This document shows positions 11,780-24,228 of a DNA stretch of 64,000 bases, one piece after another. Both the position numbers and the translations under genes were made by a program. The stretch is taken from NCBI RefSeq assembly GCF_910592395.1, contig NC_088315.1, forward strand, positions 9,054,501-9,118,500. Reading direction: 5' to 3'. The DNA is from Lineus longissimus. Its lineage: Eukaryota; Nemertea; Pilidiophora; Heteronemertea; Lineidae. Under the pieces are notes generated by a model that was given only the letters and a program-made list of their open reading frames with translations, made no database searches and was not told where the DNA came from. Each line of letters starts with the position of its first letter. The stretch's first letter is position 1.

Positions 11780-12183
11780 CTTTCAGCCTTTTCCTGCTTT
11801 CGCCTTGCCCTTCGAGTTCTCGTTTTTCCTGGTCTCGTCTGAGCGAGAATCATAACAGAATTGCATTTTATGCAAAAACTAAACTATGTTTTAATTGTTA
11901 ATTGATAAATTCTGACTTTTATTAATAATAACTATCAAATGATGCCCAATAAAATAATTAAAAAATTGTAAAAGAATAATTAGAAAAAATAAAGATCATG
12001 TGACCGAACAAGATGTCGGTGCCCAGTCTTTGACAAATTAGGTCAATTTTCTCCGATATAAATGCGTCTTGTTGTCGCAAGATAGCTCATTTTAGTGCAA
12101 AGTTTCATATCACCGTATAGTCAGGTGTATACCGGGTGTAGTGAGCACCGTAGTAGTAGATATCTGCTCTATTCGGACTCAAA
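11780..12183. promoter_or_regulatory. Shared head-to-head promoter of synaptojanin and chitobiase
   Basis: 404 bp separate the two divergent ATG codons, so both 5' UTRs and core promoters must fit here unless there are extra non-coding exons. For the chitobiase side there is a TATAAAT at 12057-12063, about 120 bp before its ATG. TCATGTGAC at 11996-12004 resembles an M-box/CLEAR-type E-box bound by MITF/TFEB factors. These sites are inferences from motif reading. Confidence 0.6.
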
Positions 12184-12441
12184 ATGGGCTGGTTGATTGC
12201 AAAAGTTCTTCTCTTCCTGCTTTTCTATGTACATTGCCTTGTACATTTTGTACATGGTGTACAGACCACTGCAAATACAGAAACCAGGCAGTCAGGTTTG
12301 CTCAAACAACTCTCTGGTCACCCGTCAACTGAAATAAAAGATTGGAAGTTACCAAATTCCCTGAAATATCAGCCCAAAGCGACATGTCCCTGTGATGATC
12401 CGAAGTGGTGTGACCAAATTGAAAAGACATATGAAAAAGAG
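12184..12441 (+). CDS. CTBS: CTBS exon 1, signal peptide (residues 1-86)
   Basis: Starts at the ATG in AAAATGGGC and ends at GAAAAAGAG before GTAATT. It holds the signal peptide, a roughly 40-residue N-terminal extension longer than in human, and CPCDDPKWC, equivalent to human CPCPEPELC. Confidence 0.93.
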
Positions 12442-15400
12442 GTAATTTTTGGACAATTCTAAATTCCTTTTTTAGTTACTGTTGACACATCAGATGATTT
12501 TGCAATTCGGCCGATTCTGGTCTTGAGAGGCTGATTTACAACTTGAGTCGATTCTAAAATGCCAATAAAATAGTCCTTTCATGTTTTAACTTGATCATTT
12601 GTTCCCAAATACATTTTTCCCAAATTGTTCCCAAATACAAAAAAGGAATACCTCTAAAATATCAGATTGATAGCAATACAGTATAGTTTTTTCTCCAGTG
12701 TGATCTTCCATAATGAGAAAAGTCATGTTAAATGTGGCTATCACAGGAATCCCCTGATCAATTGAAATTATTCTTAATGTTTTCAGTTGTTCGTCTTTGC
12801 CACCCGGAATGACAGTAATCATTGGATGAAGTTTGACTGGTCCAAAATTACCACTGTTGTCCTATTTGGTTTCATGGACCACAAGCTGGTCTGTTATGCT
12901 CACAAACATGGTGCGAGAGCTGTAACACTTGGTAAGATATCCTGGAGAATTTGTACACTTTCAGTTAGATTTATGCGAAATGATGTCCAGCTTGATTAAG
13001 AATAGTATCATATTGCATTAAAATTTACTCATCTAGTTATGTTATGCAAGTTGCTTTCAGAACTCAGTATGACTAGCTAGCCAACTCTAATCACATGGAG
13101 ACCCAGGTGAGGAGAATCTTGGTTTTAAGCCTCTTTCAAAGGACTGAGAAGGGCAGGGAATTTTAGTTCCTTGAAATCCACTCTAGTTCATGCAGTTATA
13201 CAAGTCTGGGTTCTCCCTGGAATCTGGAAACTTCTTTAGGAGCCAGATGTTATCCACAAGGCTATTACTCTGAGGCTCTTTTATCAGATGTTATATGAAG
13301 CCCAAGTCATTTTCAGTACTTCTGAGAAAAATGTTTACTTCAAGATTATTTGTGAGTTAATAAATAACTTGATTAATTGAACAGAACCACTTTGAAAAGA
13401 ATCAGTATGGTCATGGTCTTGATCATATCTCTAGTAGAAACATCATATTACCTTTAGGGGCTTTTGTGGCAGTGAAATATATTTTCTTGCAGGTTGTTTG
13501 TGGAATGACATGTTCTATCACAAGCAAGAAAAATAACTCGGAAGAGATAGGAATGAAAAAATGAATGGTTTTTCTGATCCTGTTGCTGACAAAAAAATCG
13601 TTATTTTCAGGTAACTTTCCAATCGCTAACCTGACCAATCTTACAAATAGAACATCATGGGTGAAAACCACAGTGAGCTTTATTCAAGATAACTACTTGG
13701 ATGGTGTGAACTTTGACATTGAAGAGCCGATCGCCAAAAATGACACTCGTCGAATAAATGCCCTGACAGCTTTGGTTGCTGAAACATCAGGAGTGCTGAA
13801 ACGTTTGAGTCCGCATTACCAGGTAAGCTCCACATTCTCATCTGATGTAAAATTTGAAGTTGAGGCTGTCCTTAAAATTATGTACGCTTCTAGTAAACTG
13901 ATCCTTGATTTGAGATGGGGAAGGTCGGTACTAGGTGGGCAGAATCGTTTTTTATTTGGAGATAGTGAAAAACAGGTGTCAATTATATAACATAATTAGT
14001 TTTCTCACAAGAAAGTTCACGATGTGACTAGAAAAATCTCCACCCCCCTAAAATACGATTTCGAATCCCAGACAGATTAAAAAAACAAACTTTAAAGAAA
14101 TCCGAACAGTACTTCACGCTACAGAGCCAAAACTCGATGCGAATATAACATGTACAAATGGACACTAGACCTTTCCAACCCTCAGGCCTCACCAGTTGAA
14201 AAAAACATCTTTTTCAGGTAACGTATGATGTAGCATGGTCTCCCGACTGCATTGATGGCCGATGTTATGACATTGTTAGTCTCTCTAAAGCTGCAGATTT
14301 CCTCTTTGTGATGTCATATGATGAACAAAGTCAGATTCTCGGCGATTGCATAGCAAAAGCCAATTCAGGCTTTAGTAAGACGATTGGAGGTAAGGTATTT
14401 GCTGGTTGTTCTGTAGAGACCTGAAAATATCCTTTGTTAATAACTGATAATGTTTGCTAAGAAATACACCTTTTACCCTGATGGAAATCACACTACAACT
14501 CACAAAAAAAGGCCCGAGATGATGAGAACTATGAAGAAAAACGAAAAAAATAACAAAAGAGGAGACTGCAGCTATTGACTGTTTATAGCTATAGTAGAAC
14601 CTCTATTAAGGACAACCTCGGGACTGACAAGTGTTGTCCTTGACAGAGAGGTGTCCTGATTAGAGAGGTTAAATTGAATGGAAACAACCATTTTGGGACC
14701 ACAACAAGTGTCCTTAATAGAGAGGTGTTTGCTCTTCCACTGTAGTGTTCTGCGGTACGAGTGGTGCATTTCTTAGTGGACAATAACAAACATTACCAAA
14801 GGGATTTTCAGGTATCTTGAGCTTTGCCTCATCATTTATTTGTCAATTTTCAGATAACCTTTGACATCGCCTATACACCTTGGGGCGGCAGACATTACGA
14901 TTATAAGGGCCTGTCGCAGGTGACGGATTTTCAGTTTATTATGGCCTATGATGAGCATTCTCCTGGTCCTACGTGGTCGGCAGGGGCTAATTCGGACTTT
15001 ACCAATACCTTTAATGGTGAGTGGGCAGGTCAAGTGTGCATTATAGGGATAAGGTCAAAGAATAGATCGGTTAGAATGAATTTCGAACTCTGACTCATCT
15101 TTGAGTCAGAAACATTACATGACGACTGTAATTGCGTATAATTCCGTATCAAAGGCGAGTCGGAGTCAGAAATATTTCTTTATCTTTATCTCTATAATGG
15201 CTTGCATTTGGTTCTATGCTACTGCATGACATAGAAATGGAAGATGAGAATCTCTACTGCTACACAGGGTCTGAGAAGGAGATTTGGTTATGTTGGTTCC
15301 CAATGCCACTGCTTGCAAGATGATGGTATTAACCAACATTTTTAAAGTTGTGTTACACCATGCAGTCGCTTTTTTATGCTCACCTATGGTGCCAAGTTAT

Positions 15401-17054
15401 TTTTAGGACAGATGGTGCTATGGTAGGGTTGGGGGCCAAAACCAACGGTCTCTGGCTATGGCATGTCCAGAGAGAACCAGCATGTTTTCTAGCCAGTTTC
15501 CCCAAGTTTATGGTCAGTCTCAAATAATTTTTCTCAAAATTGGGGGTTGGGTGCCCCAAGTGCATGAGGCGGTCCCTGGATCCATGCGTATTGCATGCCA
15601 TGAGACAATGTGATATGCTTATGGCATCTCTTCCTCTTACAGGAATAAAGAGCTTGTCGTTCTTGCTACCAAACTTGACCAGATAGTCCTGGGGGCTTCT
15701 TGGTATGGATGTGACCCAAATCCCTGTGTTTCACAAGTCAAGGATGTGAGATATTGTGATATGCTAATGAATACGACATTTCTGCATCTTCCAGGTATCA
15801 AGAACTTTGTCAGTATTGGTATCAAACTGGAACAGTTGGTCTTGGGACTTCCTTGGTATGGGTATGACTACGAATGCATCACTTTGACTAAGGTAGAGTT
15901 TTGGATGAACATTCTAAAACATCTAGATTTATAATGAACCACAGATTTACCGTGTAAATGCACTATGCACCTGCGATGCCTCGATTTGAATTCAGCGGTC
16001 ATGGTAAGGCAATCGAGTTACATGACATCAAAAATCGTGTTTTTCGAGATCATAGCTGGAGTGTGCTTAAGCTTTACGATCTGTCCTTTCACTTGCAGGA
16101 TAATGTATGTACCATCCCGCACGTACCGTTCCGTGGCATCAATTGCAGTGACGCGGCTGGTCGTCAGGTCAACAGCTTTGACATTATTCCCAGAGTAGAC
16201 ACGTCCGTTTCTGGCAGATTGTGGGATGACAAAAGTCTCTCGCCATATTTCAATTATAAGGTGGGCATGCATCATGGATGGAGAGAGAGATTGACATCCG
16301 TCCATTGAACACAGAACCTATGACTGTTGTGCTACAGTCTCTTGTTAAACAAAACTTACAAACTGGCATCAATGGTTCAAATGGTGCAAAATAACTCAGC
16401 TGGTACCTCACACTAACAACCCTGACCGTATCATGACAGTGCTACTGGTCTTCAATGGTTACCGGTAAGAGCCAGGGTCAAGTTCAAGATTCTGACAAAA
16501 GGGTTCAAGCGCCCTCATTGACAGGCCCCAGCATACCTGACAGAAATGCTTGACATACAACCATACGCAGGATCTGTGGTCTGCTGGAAAGAAGGACTGT
16601 CCACCAAGGGGTCGGTGCCCGATGCGAGTGACCTCAACCGGCTACTGATCATGGCTCTGAGATACTCTGACTAGGCACACACGCGTTTAGGACTCCTGCT
16701 CTAAGTCAAGTGTGTAGGCAACTGAGTGAAGAGGGGGTCAAGAATTTAGGGTGTAATTTGAGTATACTGTACATTTTTATGACCTCTTATACCAAGAGCA
16801 CTCATTTACCATATTCTCCCTTAAGTATAAAGTCCATTATGTTTCTTTTCTAGGATGCCAAGACAGGCAAAATGCACCAAGTATGGTATGATGATCCAGT
16901 AAGTCTCAAGCTGAAATACGATTATGCAGTGCAACTGGGAATGCGTGGTGTTGGCATGTGGCATGCCGATTCCCTTGACTACACCGACACTGCCATCGGC
17001 ATTGAAGAGAGGATTGCCACGTGGGCCATTTTGCCAGACTATGGAAAGGTGTGA
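12184..17054 (+). CDS. CTBS: Di-N-acetylchitobiase (gene-level entry; 7 exons plus alternative copies)
   Basis: Lysosomal GH18 glycosidase that splits the reducing-end chitobiose of asparagine-linked glycans. Coding joins: 12184-12441, 12787-12931, 13611-13822, 14218-14389 (or 14854-15016), 15795-15892, 16099-16260 and 16854-17054, giving 415 residues (human about 385). Residues 1-25 form a signal peptide (MGWLIAKVLLFLLFYVHCLV then a small-residue cleavage region). CPC at about 69-71 matches the human mature N-terminus. The catalytic GH18 motif DGVNFDIE is at 165-172, with Glu172 the acid, and the MSYDE barrel motif is at 237-241. DNVCTIPHVPFRG and QVWYDDP follow the human order. ATG context is AAAATGG. 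Two exons are duplicated with phases that exclude joint use; 14218 is taken as the main form because it keeps the cysteines. Confidence 0.95.
12787..12931 (+). CDS. CTBS: CTBS exon 2 (residues 87-135)
   Basis: Encodes LFVFATRNDSNHWMKFDWSK, then ITTVVLFG and CYAHKHGARAVTLG, the first strands of the GH18 barrel (human DWSQITTVATFG and CYAHSKGARVV). Ends in phase 1 before GTAAGA. Confidence 0.95.
13080..13225 (-). repeat. Probable SINE body related to 21995-22125
   Basis: Shares the block GGAATTTTAGTTCCTTGAAA, then TTCATGCAG and ACAAGTCTGGGTT, with the LC3 intron 2 element (GGAATTTTTAATTCCTTGAA and TTCATCCAG). Its tRNA head is too diverged to be sure. Lies in CTBS intron 2. Confidence 0.4.
13611..13822 (+). 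CDS. CTBS: CTBS exon 3, catalytic motif (residues 135-205)
   Basis: Carries YLDGVNFDIEEP, the GH18 DxxxDxE catalytic signature, and NALTALVAET as in human DALTALVKET. Acceptor TTATTTTCAG, donor GTAAGC; ends in phase 0. Confidence 0.96.
14218..14389 (+). CDS. CTBS: CTBS exon 4A (residues 206-263)
   Basis: A 172-nt exon encoding VTYDVAWSPDCIDGRCYD, DFLFVMSYDEQSQI and GDCIAKAN. It keeps the Cys pair found in human (RRCYN and SECIA). Phase 0 in, phase 1 out. It competes with the paralogous exon 4B downstream. Confidence 0.93.
14592..14743 (-). mobile_element. TA-flanked MITE, copy 2 (reverse orientation)
   Basis: Runs from AGTAGAACCTC to TTCCACTG followed by TA, with the reverse-oriented GTGTCCTGATTAGAGAGGTT interior. 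Inserted between CTBS exons 4A and 4B. Confidence 0.8.
14854..15016 (+). CDS. CTBS: CTBS exon 4B, alternative paralogous exon
   Basis: A 163-nt exon encoding ITFDIAYTPWGGRHYDYKGL, then DFQFIMAYDEHSPG and TFNG, clearly a diverged copy of exon 4A. It has a good acceptor (CAATTTTCAG) and donor (GTGAGT), with the same phases as 4A (0 in, 1 out). Using 4A and 4B together would shift the frame, so they can only serve as alternatives. All three cysteines of 4A are absent, while the active-site M-x-Y-D-E motif is kept. No stop codon, so it does not look dead. Confidence 0.75.
15643..15745 (+). pseudogene. CTBS: CTBS exon 5A, decayed or alternative copy of exon 5
   Basis: A tandem copy (about 150 bp upstream, flanking intron included) of exon 5B. 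It reads ELVVLATKLDQIVLGASWYG then CDPNPCVSQVKD. From the first acceptor AG (641-642), phase 1 gives a stop after about 14 codons. From the next AG (649-650) the frame is restored, and a GTGAGA donor after 15745 ends in phase 0 like exon 5B. It is either a decaying exon or an alternative exon with a weak acceptor. Confidence 0.55.
15795..15892 (+). CDS. CTBS: CTBS exon 5B (residues 263-295)
   Basis: A 98-nt exon encoding IKLEQLVLGLPWYGYDYECI, matching human KKLVMGVPWYGYDYTCL. Acceptor CATCTTCCAG, donor GTAGAG; phase 1 in, 0 out. Confidence 0.94.
16099..16260 (+). CDS. CTBS: CTBS exon 6 (residues 296-349)
   Basis: Encodes DNVCTIPHVPFRGINCSDAA and GRQVNSFDIIPR, then LSPYFNYK, aligned to human CTIAKVPFRGAPCSDAAGRQ. 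162 nt, phase 0 at both ends; donor GTGGGC. Confidence 0.95.
16854..17054 (+). CDS. CTBS: CTBS exon 7, C-terminus (residues 350-415)
   Basis: Encodes MHQVWYDDPVSLKLKYDYAV, then GMRGVGMWHADSLDYTD and ends LPDYGKV before TGA at 17052-17054. GxGMW and LDY match human RGIGMWNANCLDY. The last 18 codons and the 3' UTR are repeated in tandem downstream. Confidence 0.95.
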   Translation, partial: DAKTGKMHQVWYDDPVSLKLKYDYAVQLGMRGVGMWHADSLDYTDTAIGIEERIATWAILPDYGKV

Positions 17055-17427
17055 TGTTTATATAAAGATATGATGTGAAATAATCAAATAATGGATCACG
17101 ACATTTAGCATTTTCGATAACTTATACAGCGTTGAAGAGAGGATTGCCACGTGGGCCATTTTGCCAGACTATGGAAAGATGTGATGTTTATATAAAGATA
17201 TGATGTGAAATAATCAAATAATGGAACACGACATTTAGCGTTTTCGATAACTTATACAGCGTTGATTGAAGAGAGGATTGCCATGTGGGCCATTTTGCCA
17301 GACTATGGAAAGATGTGATGCTCATTAGATATGATATGACATTATCAAATAATGGAACATGACATTTAGCATTTTCAATAACTTGTACGGCGTTGAAGAG
17401 AGAATTGCTATGTGGGCCACATTGTAG
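17001..17427 (+). repeat. Tandem repeat of CTBS last codons and 3' UTR, about 130 bp x 3.3
   Basis: The block beginning TTGAAGAGAGGATTGCC recurs at 17001, 17131, 17265 and 17392, carrying the C-terminal codons, the stop and about 80 bp of 3' UTR. Units 2 and 3 keep GCCAGACTATGGAAAG and the TGA; the fourth is truncated. They lie after the stop and have no reading role that I can see. Confidence 0.9.
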
Positions 17428-17814
17428 GCAAATTTGGGGAGGGGGGGGGGCAGCAGGGAATTATTGGTATATATATTAGAGGTATAGTACTGTTCTCAGC
17501 TACATATAGTTATTAATTACAATAGTTACAATGTTTATGTGAATGGGACACCTATAAGTTAGAGGGTGATTTTGAAGAGTTTTAACGCAAAATGATTAAA
17601 TTTCGCAACTTCAAATAAAATGGCTTTAAAGTTAAACTGATAATGCATTGGAATATTTCGGACCTCTTTTTTCATGAAAGTCTTACTTTTGGCCCGAATG
17701 CTCTGAAATATGCAGGACAGATTAGACATCATATCGGCAATGCCATGGTAACTCCAAAATGTTGGATATGGCTAATATAGTGCATTTTGCGATGAAGCTC
17801 TTCATTTGGAAATA

Positions 17815-17991
17815 CAGTGGAACCTCCTTTATGCAGACACCTCTCTATTAAGGACAGCCTCTATTAAGGACATTAGTTTTGGTCCCAAATTGGTTGTTTC
17901 CATTCAATGTGACCTCTCTAATTAGGACACCTCTCTATTAAGGACAGCACATTTCAGTCCCGAGGGTGCCCTTAATAGAGGGGTTCTACTG
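17815..17991 (+). mobile_element. TA-flanked MITE, copy 3
   Basis: CAGTGGAACCTCC at the left and GGGTTCTACTG at the right, both flanked by TA, with two CTCTATTAAGGACA blocks and TTTCCATTCAATGTGACC inside. Confidence 0.88.
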
Positions 17992-18313
17992 TATTGTAGA
18001 GCATGTGGTATATGAAATTATTGTATTTTATATTGTATTTATATTTTCATATATATATGTGAGATTGATCTCAATCTGTAATAGGATTCATCAGGCTGTA
18101 TGAAAAACTGTGATCTTAACATAGCAGGTCAAGTTTGATTTCATGCCAGTGCAAAGGAGAGCGATAAATTAAAATTGTATACAGCTGTACGTATATGGAC
18201 AATGAATATGCAGCTGGCTTGATGCCTTGGAGGCTCTGTGGGAGGCAAGGTGGTCCCAGCAATAATTGGCTCTGACCAACTCGATGACGCATGACTTGTT
18301 TCTATTAGGCTGG

Positions 18314-18506
18314 GTTTACATAGGAGTCACAGCATAGGTTCCGTTTACATGTTTTTACACAGGAGTCACAGCATAGGTTTACACGTCTTTACATAGGAAT
18401 CACAGCATAGGTTTACATGTGTTTACATAGGAGTCACATCATAGGGTTACATGTGTTTACATAGGAGTCACCGCATAGGTTTACATGTGTTTACATAGGA
18501 GTCACT
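18314..18506. repeat. 34-bp minisatellite, six units
   Basis: The core TTTACATAGGAGTCAC recurs at about 18316, 18355, 18389, 18423, 18457 and 18491, joined by AGCATAGGTTTACATGTG. Lies in the CTBS-LC3 spacer. Confidence 0.85.
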
Positions 18507-21301
18507 TGTCGTGACACTTGAAGGCGTTACACGACCGGAGGGTTAGAAGTGACATGTGAACACCTTATGTAGCTTTGGAAAAGACTTGCTCGTTCTTTGT
18601 CACTGGGTGGATGTTTTATCTTCCCAGAGAGTCCCAGATCTGAATGCCCAAGTAAAATATCAACTGAATTGGGTATTGAAAACAGGGCAGCAAGTTTTCG
18701 CCAACTAGACACTGTACTCAGGAGCACAGAATGCTCAGAACTGCATAATATTGATCCTCGGGGTAAATGAGATGTCTGGATTTTGTTGGAATATTGTTTC
18801 TCGCTTATGGTTTCACACCCTTGGCCAAGTTTTTAGGAGTGGAGGAGATGATCAAGCCATGCCATGATTGTGCTCCGTCCTTGGTGTATTATTCATGTCA
18901 TAAGTGATGTATCCAAATATTATTGGAAAGAGGAGATTGGTTATTTTTCAAAATATTTTGGTAAATTGGAGTAGTACAATGTAATTGGTAGATTAAAAGA
19001 ATAAAGAAAATGCTAGTTTTTCAAAGAGTTTTTTACTTCATTTTTACACGATTTATCTCAATTCTGCTCTTATATCTACAAGGTGGATATATACAATGAT
19101 AATATGCGAGATAAAAGAACACTGGATGAAAGAAAATGTTGTGCCCCAAATTCATTGTAGGATTGCTACTGCATGCATACTACTGGAGTGATTTCAGAGT
19201 CGGACCCTCAGAAAGGAAAGTTACCCTGGTTATATTTTCTAACCATGTTTTTCGAATAAGGGAGGGTCTGCTCTCTGTGCTCCAGACTCTCCAATTGTAA
19301 TACACGATATTTTGATAGTTTGAGTCAAAAATACATTTGAAATGCACTAACAGTCTGGTGCACATTTTCTTATAAATCCCAGAACCAGCCTCCGAGCTAG
19401 AGTAACTTATTTTTTTCTTTTTGATTTTTTCTTGGCACTCCAACATTATTACATGAGTATTTTAAATAAAATTCTGATGTCAAGAATAGAAAAAGAAAAT
19501 ATCTCTTCAAAAATGGGGTTTTGATGTAATTATTGCCAAAATGTATCAATTTACATTGCACCATCTTCTTGCGAGTACAAAACACAACATCCAAAGTTGA
19601 ACACAGAATTTGACGAAAATTCCAAGTCGGAGAAAGCATTTTGAAAGTAAAGTAGTCATTCTATCACGTGATCATTTCAACCTGAATGACAAAAAACATT
19701 TAACGTCACATCACAGCAAGACCTGGATATCCCTGAAAGTATACCCGACTGCATTTGGGTCCATCCATAAAGTATGTACACAAACTGTGGACTTTGAGAC
19801 CCCCCCCCCTTAGTGCGTATATACTAAATGGATGGCCCCTCACAGTGTTGAAGATGTAAAGACCGATTGCTAAAACCAAGTCACAAAACTTAAGCGCTGT
19901 GCAAATGAGCCATTTTTGTGACGATCACTGAATTATCGCGTGATATCAATAACCATAAGTCTTGACTTTCATGATTGATATTAAAGCTATTTACAAATAA
20001 ATACAGAAGAAAATTTTATACACCATTAACAACTGGATTCATGCAGTACCGTTAACCAGAAAAAATGTATTGGCTTGTTTGGTCACTGCAGACTTCCTTC
20101 TTAATTCTCCAAGTCCCCCTTATTTTACTTTGAGATATATTCTTATTACATGTATATGGAGAGAGTTTTCCAATATTCATACCAGTTGTTCTAAAATTTG
20201 ATTCAATTGCATAAATACATACTGAAATTTTAGCATTGCCTTTCTGTAGACAGATATACAAATACTATAAATACAAAGTTTCAACAAATTCAAATTCATA
20301 ATAACTGCACTACGGCATTGTGTATTAGTGAATTTCTATTTAAATGGACCACCAGTAATTTTTAACGGTACGACCCTTTAAGATTGCAACCAAATTTATC
20401 TCTCTCTCTCCTCCCATATCAAAACAACTGATTGCATCCACTGATACATGAACATTGTATATCTGAGCTGAATTAATAACTTTATAAACACATCAGATAA
20501 GTCTACTGCGTGAGGCGGTATTTGACTAGATAAGTAATGAGAATTTTGACAGATCACGCTGTATTTAGTGAAAATTAGCGTTTTGCTAAATTTTAGCGTC
20601 GCGAAAATGTCACAGCTTACAGTATATGTTTCTCTGTTATTATGATTTAGTAGAATGCCGATACAAACGAAAAACAAAGAGACCTGGGGGATATTCACCC
20701 AAATCAAATTTGAACACACTATTTTGAACACATAACTGCATTCAAATCAGTCTGCATTGCCCATATTTGATATGCTATTTACAAATGTACATACTATACT
20801 CTACATTCACGTTGTATTCATCTGACTGTAACAATAATCCAATTGACAGTGAACAAAATGACTCCAATTAAACCAACTTTTTATACAGTTACAGAGTTCT
20901 CCACAGGGTTTTCTCGAGGTAGGTTAATAGTACACTTTATGTTCAAGAATTTTTGTCAGAACGGATGATATGCGTCACATATATAGTCATAGATGAGACT
21001 CGCCACCTTAAAAAAATCGGCAAAATCATCGTTTACTAGGCAAAATTGTAGCTTTTCATCAGAATCCTTGGAGTTTAAAATTATCTTTTTGGTCGTTAAA
21101 CAGTCATAATTTCGATTAAAGTGTGACAAAACCAGATTGATGCGTTGATTTTCTAATAATTCAAATGATTCAAAAAATCAAATCCAGAGAGATCGATTTC
21201 ATCTATGGTCCACTTTCCCTTTAGGCCTATTACATAACGCATGCACCGTAATATCCCAGAAGCAAGTTTATATAGTCTTTGAAAGCAAAAAGATGCACAA
21301 T

Positions 21302-23444
<2,143 letters not shown>

Positions 23445-24203
23445 CCTGGAATACTTAAGATCAATAAGAGTAATCTGCTAAAGACAGAATAGAATCAGAT
23501 AGTCACAAAATGAGAAATCAGTGTTTTTTGTGAACTGTTTTGGATCAGAAATGGTTTGTTGTGGCTTTTCCATCAATTGAACACACCCTCAAGAACCATG
23601 CAACTTCATTGATATTTGTATTGAAACCATGAATTGCTTTAAAACATTGCCCCATAATCACTGTGTACTCTCTTTACAATTGAAATATTTATCTATGCAT
23701 GGGAAAAGTGATTACATCCAAACCAATTATCAATATGGGGGCAAACTATCTTTGGAAAAGCCAAAGGTCTATGTCATGGACTATTTGTATTGCTCACTTT
23801 CATTGGTTGTGGTTGACCTAGTTTTCCCAGACAAACCAATTGTGTCTGGCGTTACATAGCGCAAAATTGACATCCTGTTCCAAATATTTCACAAATATTT
23901 GAGAAATACGCCCTGAAAACTCAATATATCAGAGACCTAACACAACCACTACTTTGACTTAGAGTTCTTGTATAACTTTAACACCAAGATGTTGCAATTA
24001 CAAGTATGTAATTAGACAATAGAGCGGTTTTTAAGGACAGTCGGCATCCCTCTGATCTTTTACCGCCAATTTGCCTAATAGACCGTGCAGCCAATCACAG
24101 ATTCCCGTTCGGTCACATGGGTCAAAATGACTACCCCAACATGGAGGTCAATCCAAGTTCGGGAGCCATGAAATTTTTGAGGAATTGACTTTTCTGCTCT
24201 AAA
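23445..24203. promoter_or_regulatory. Shared head-to-head promoter of LC3 and the CECR2-BCL9 gene
   Basis: 759 bp between divergent start codons. Two CCAAT boxes, 24066-24070 and 24091-24095, lie 110-140 bp before the plus-strand ATG. GGTCACATGG at 24111-24120 is an E-box with a TFEB/MITF-like flank. A short upstream frame (ATG at 24168, MKFLRN then stop) precedes the main ATG. Confidence 0.5.
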
Positions 24204-24228
24204 ATGCCACGAAGGAGGAAATCCCAAG
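24204..24228 (+). CDS. CECR2-BCL9 gene, candidate first coding exon (residues 1-9)
   Basis: ATGCCACGAAGGAGG encodes MPRRRKSQ and ends in phase 1 before a strong GTATGT donor; joined to 51596 it gives GAG (Glu9). An in-frame TGA lies 18 nt upstream of the ATG. CCAAT boxes lie just upstream. It is supported by phase, Kozak A at -3 and the basic N-terminus, but the 27-kb intron makes it less certain than the others. Confidence 0.6.

Larger units (their letters stand above)
17428..21301. other. Convergent spacer between CTBS and LC3
   Basis: Holds both 3' UTRs. A candidate plus-strand AATAAA for CTBS is at 17614-17619. Also here are a G tract (17435-17450), MITE copy 3 and a 34-bp minisatellite. 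The rest is AT-rich without recognisable genes. Confidence 0.55.

Noticed and set aside
13565..13990. 141-codon frame starting upstream of CTBS exon 3
   Set aside because: Only its middle (13611-13822) is coding; the ends read through the acceptor and donor into intron.
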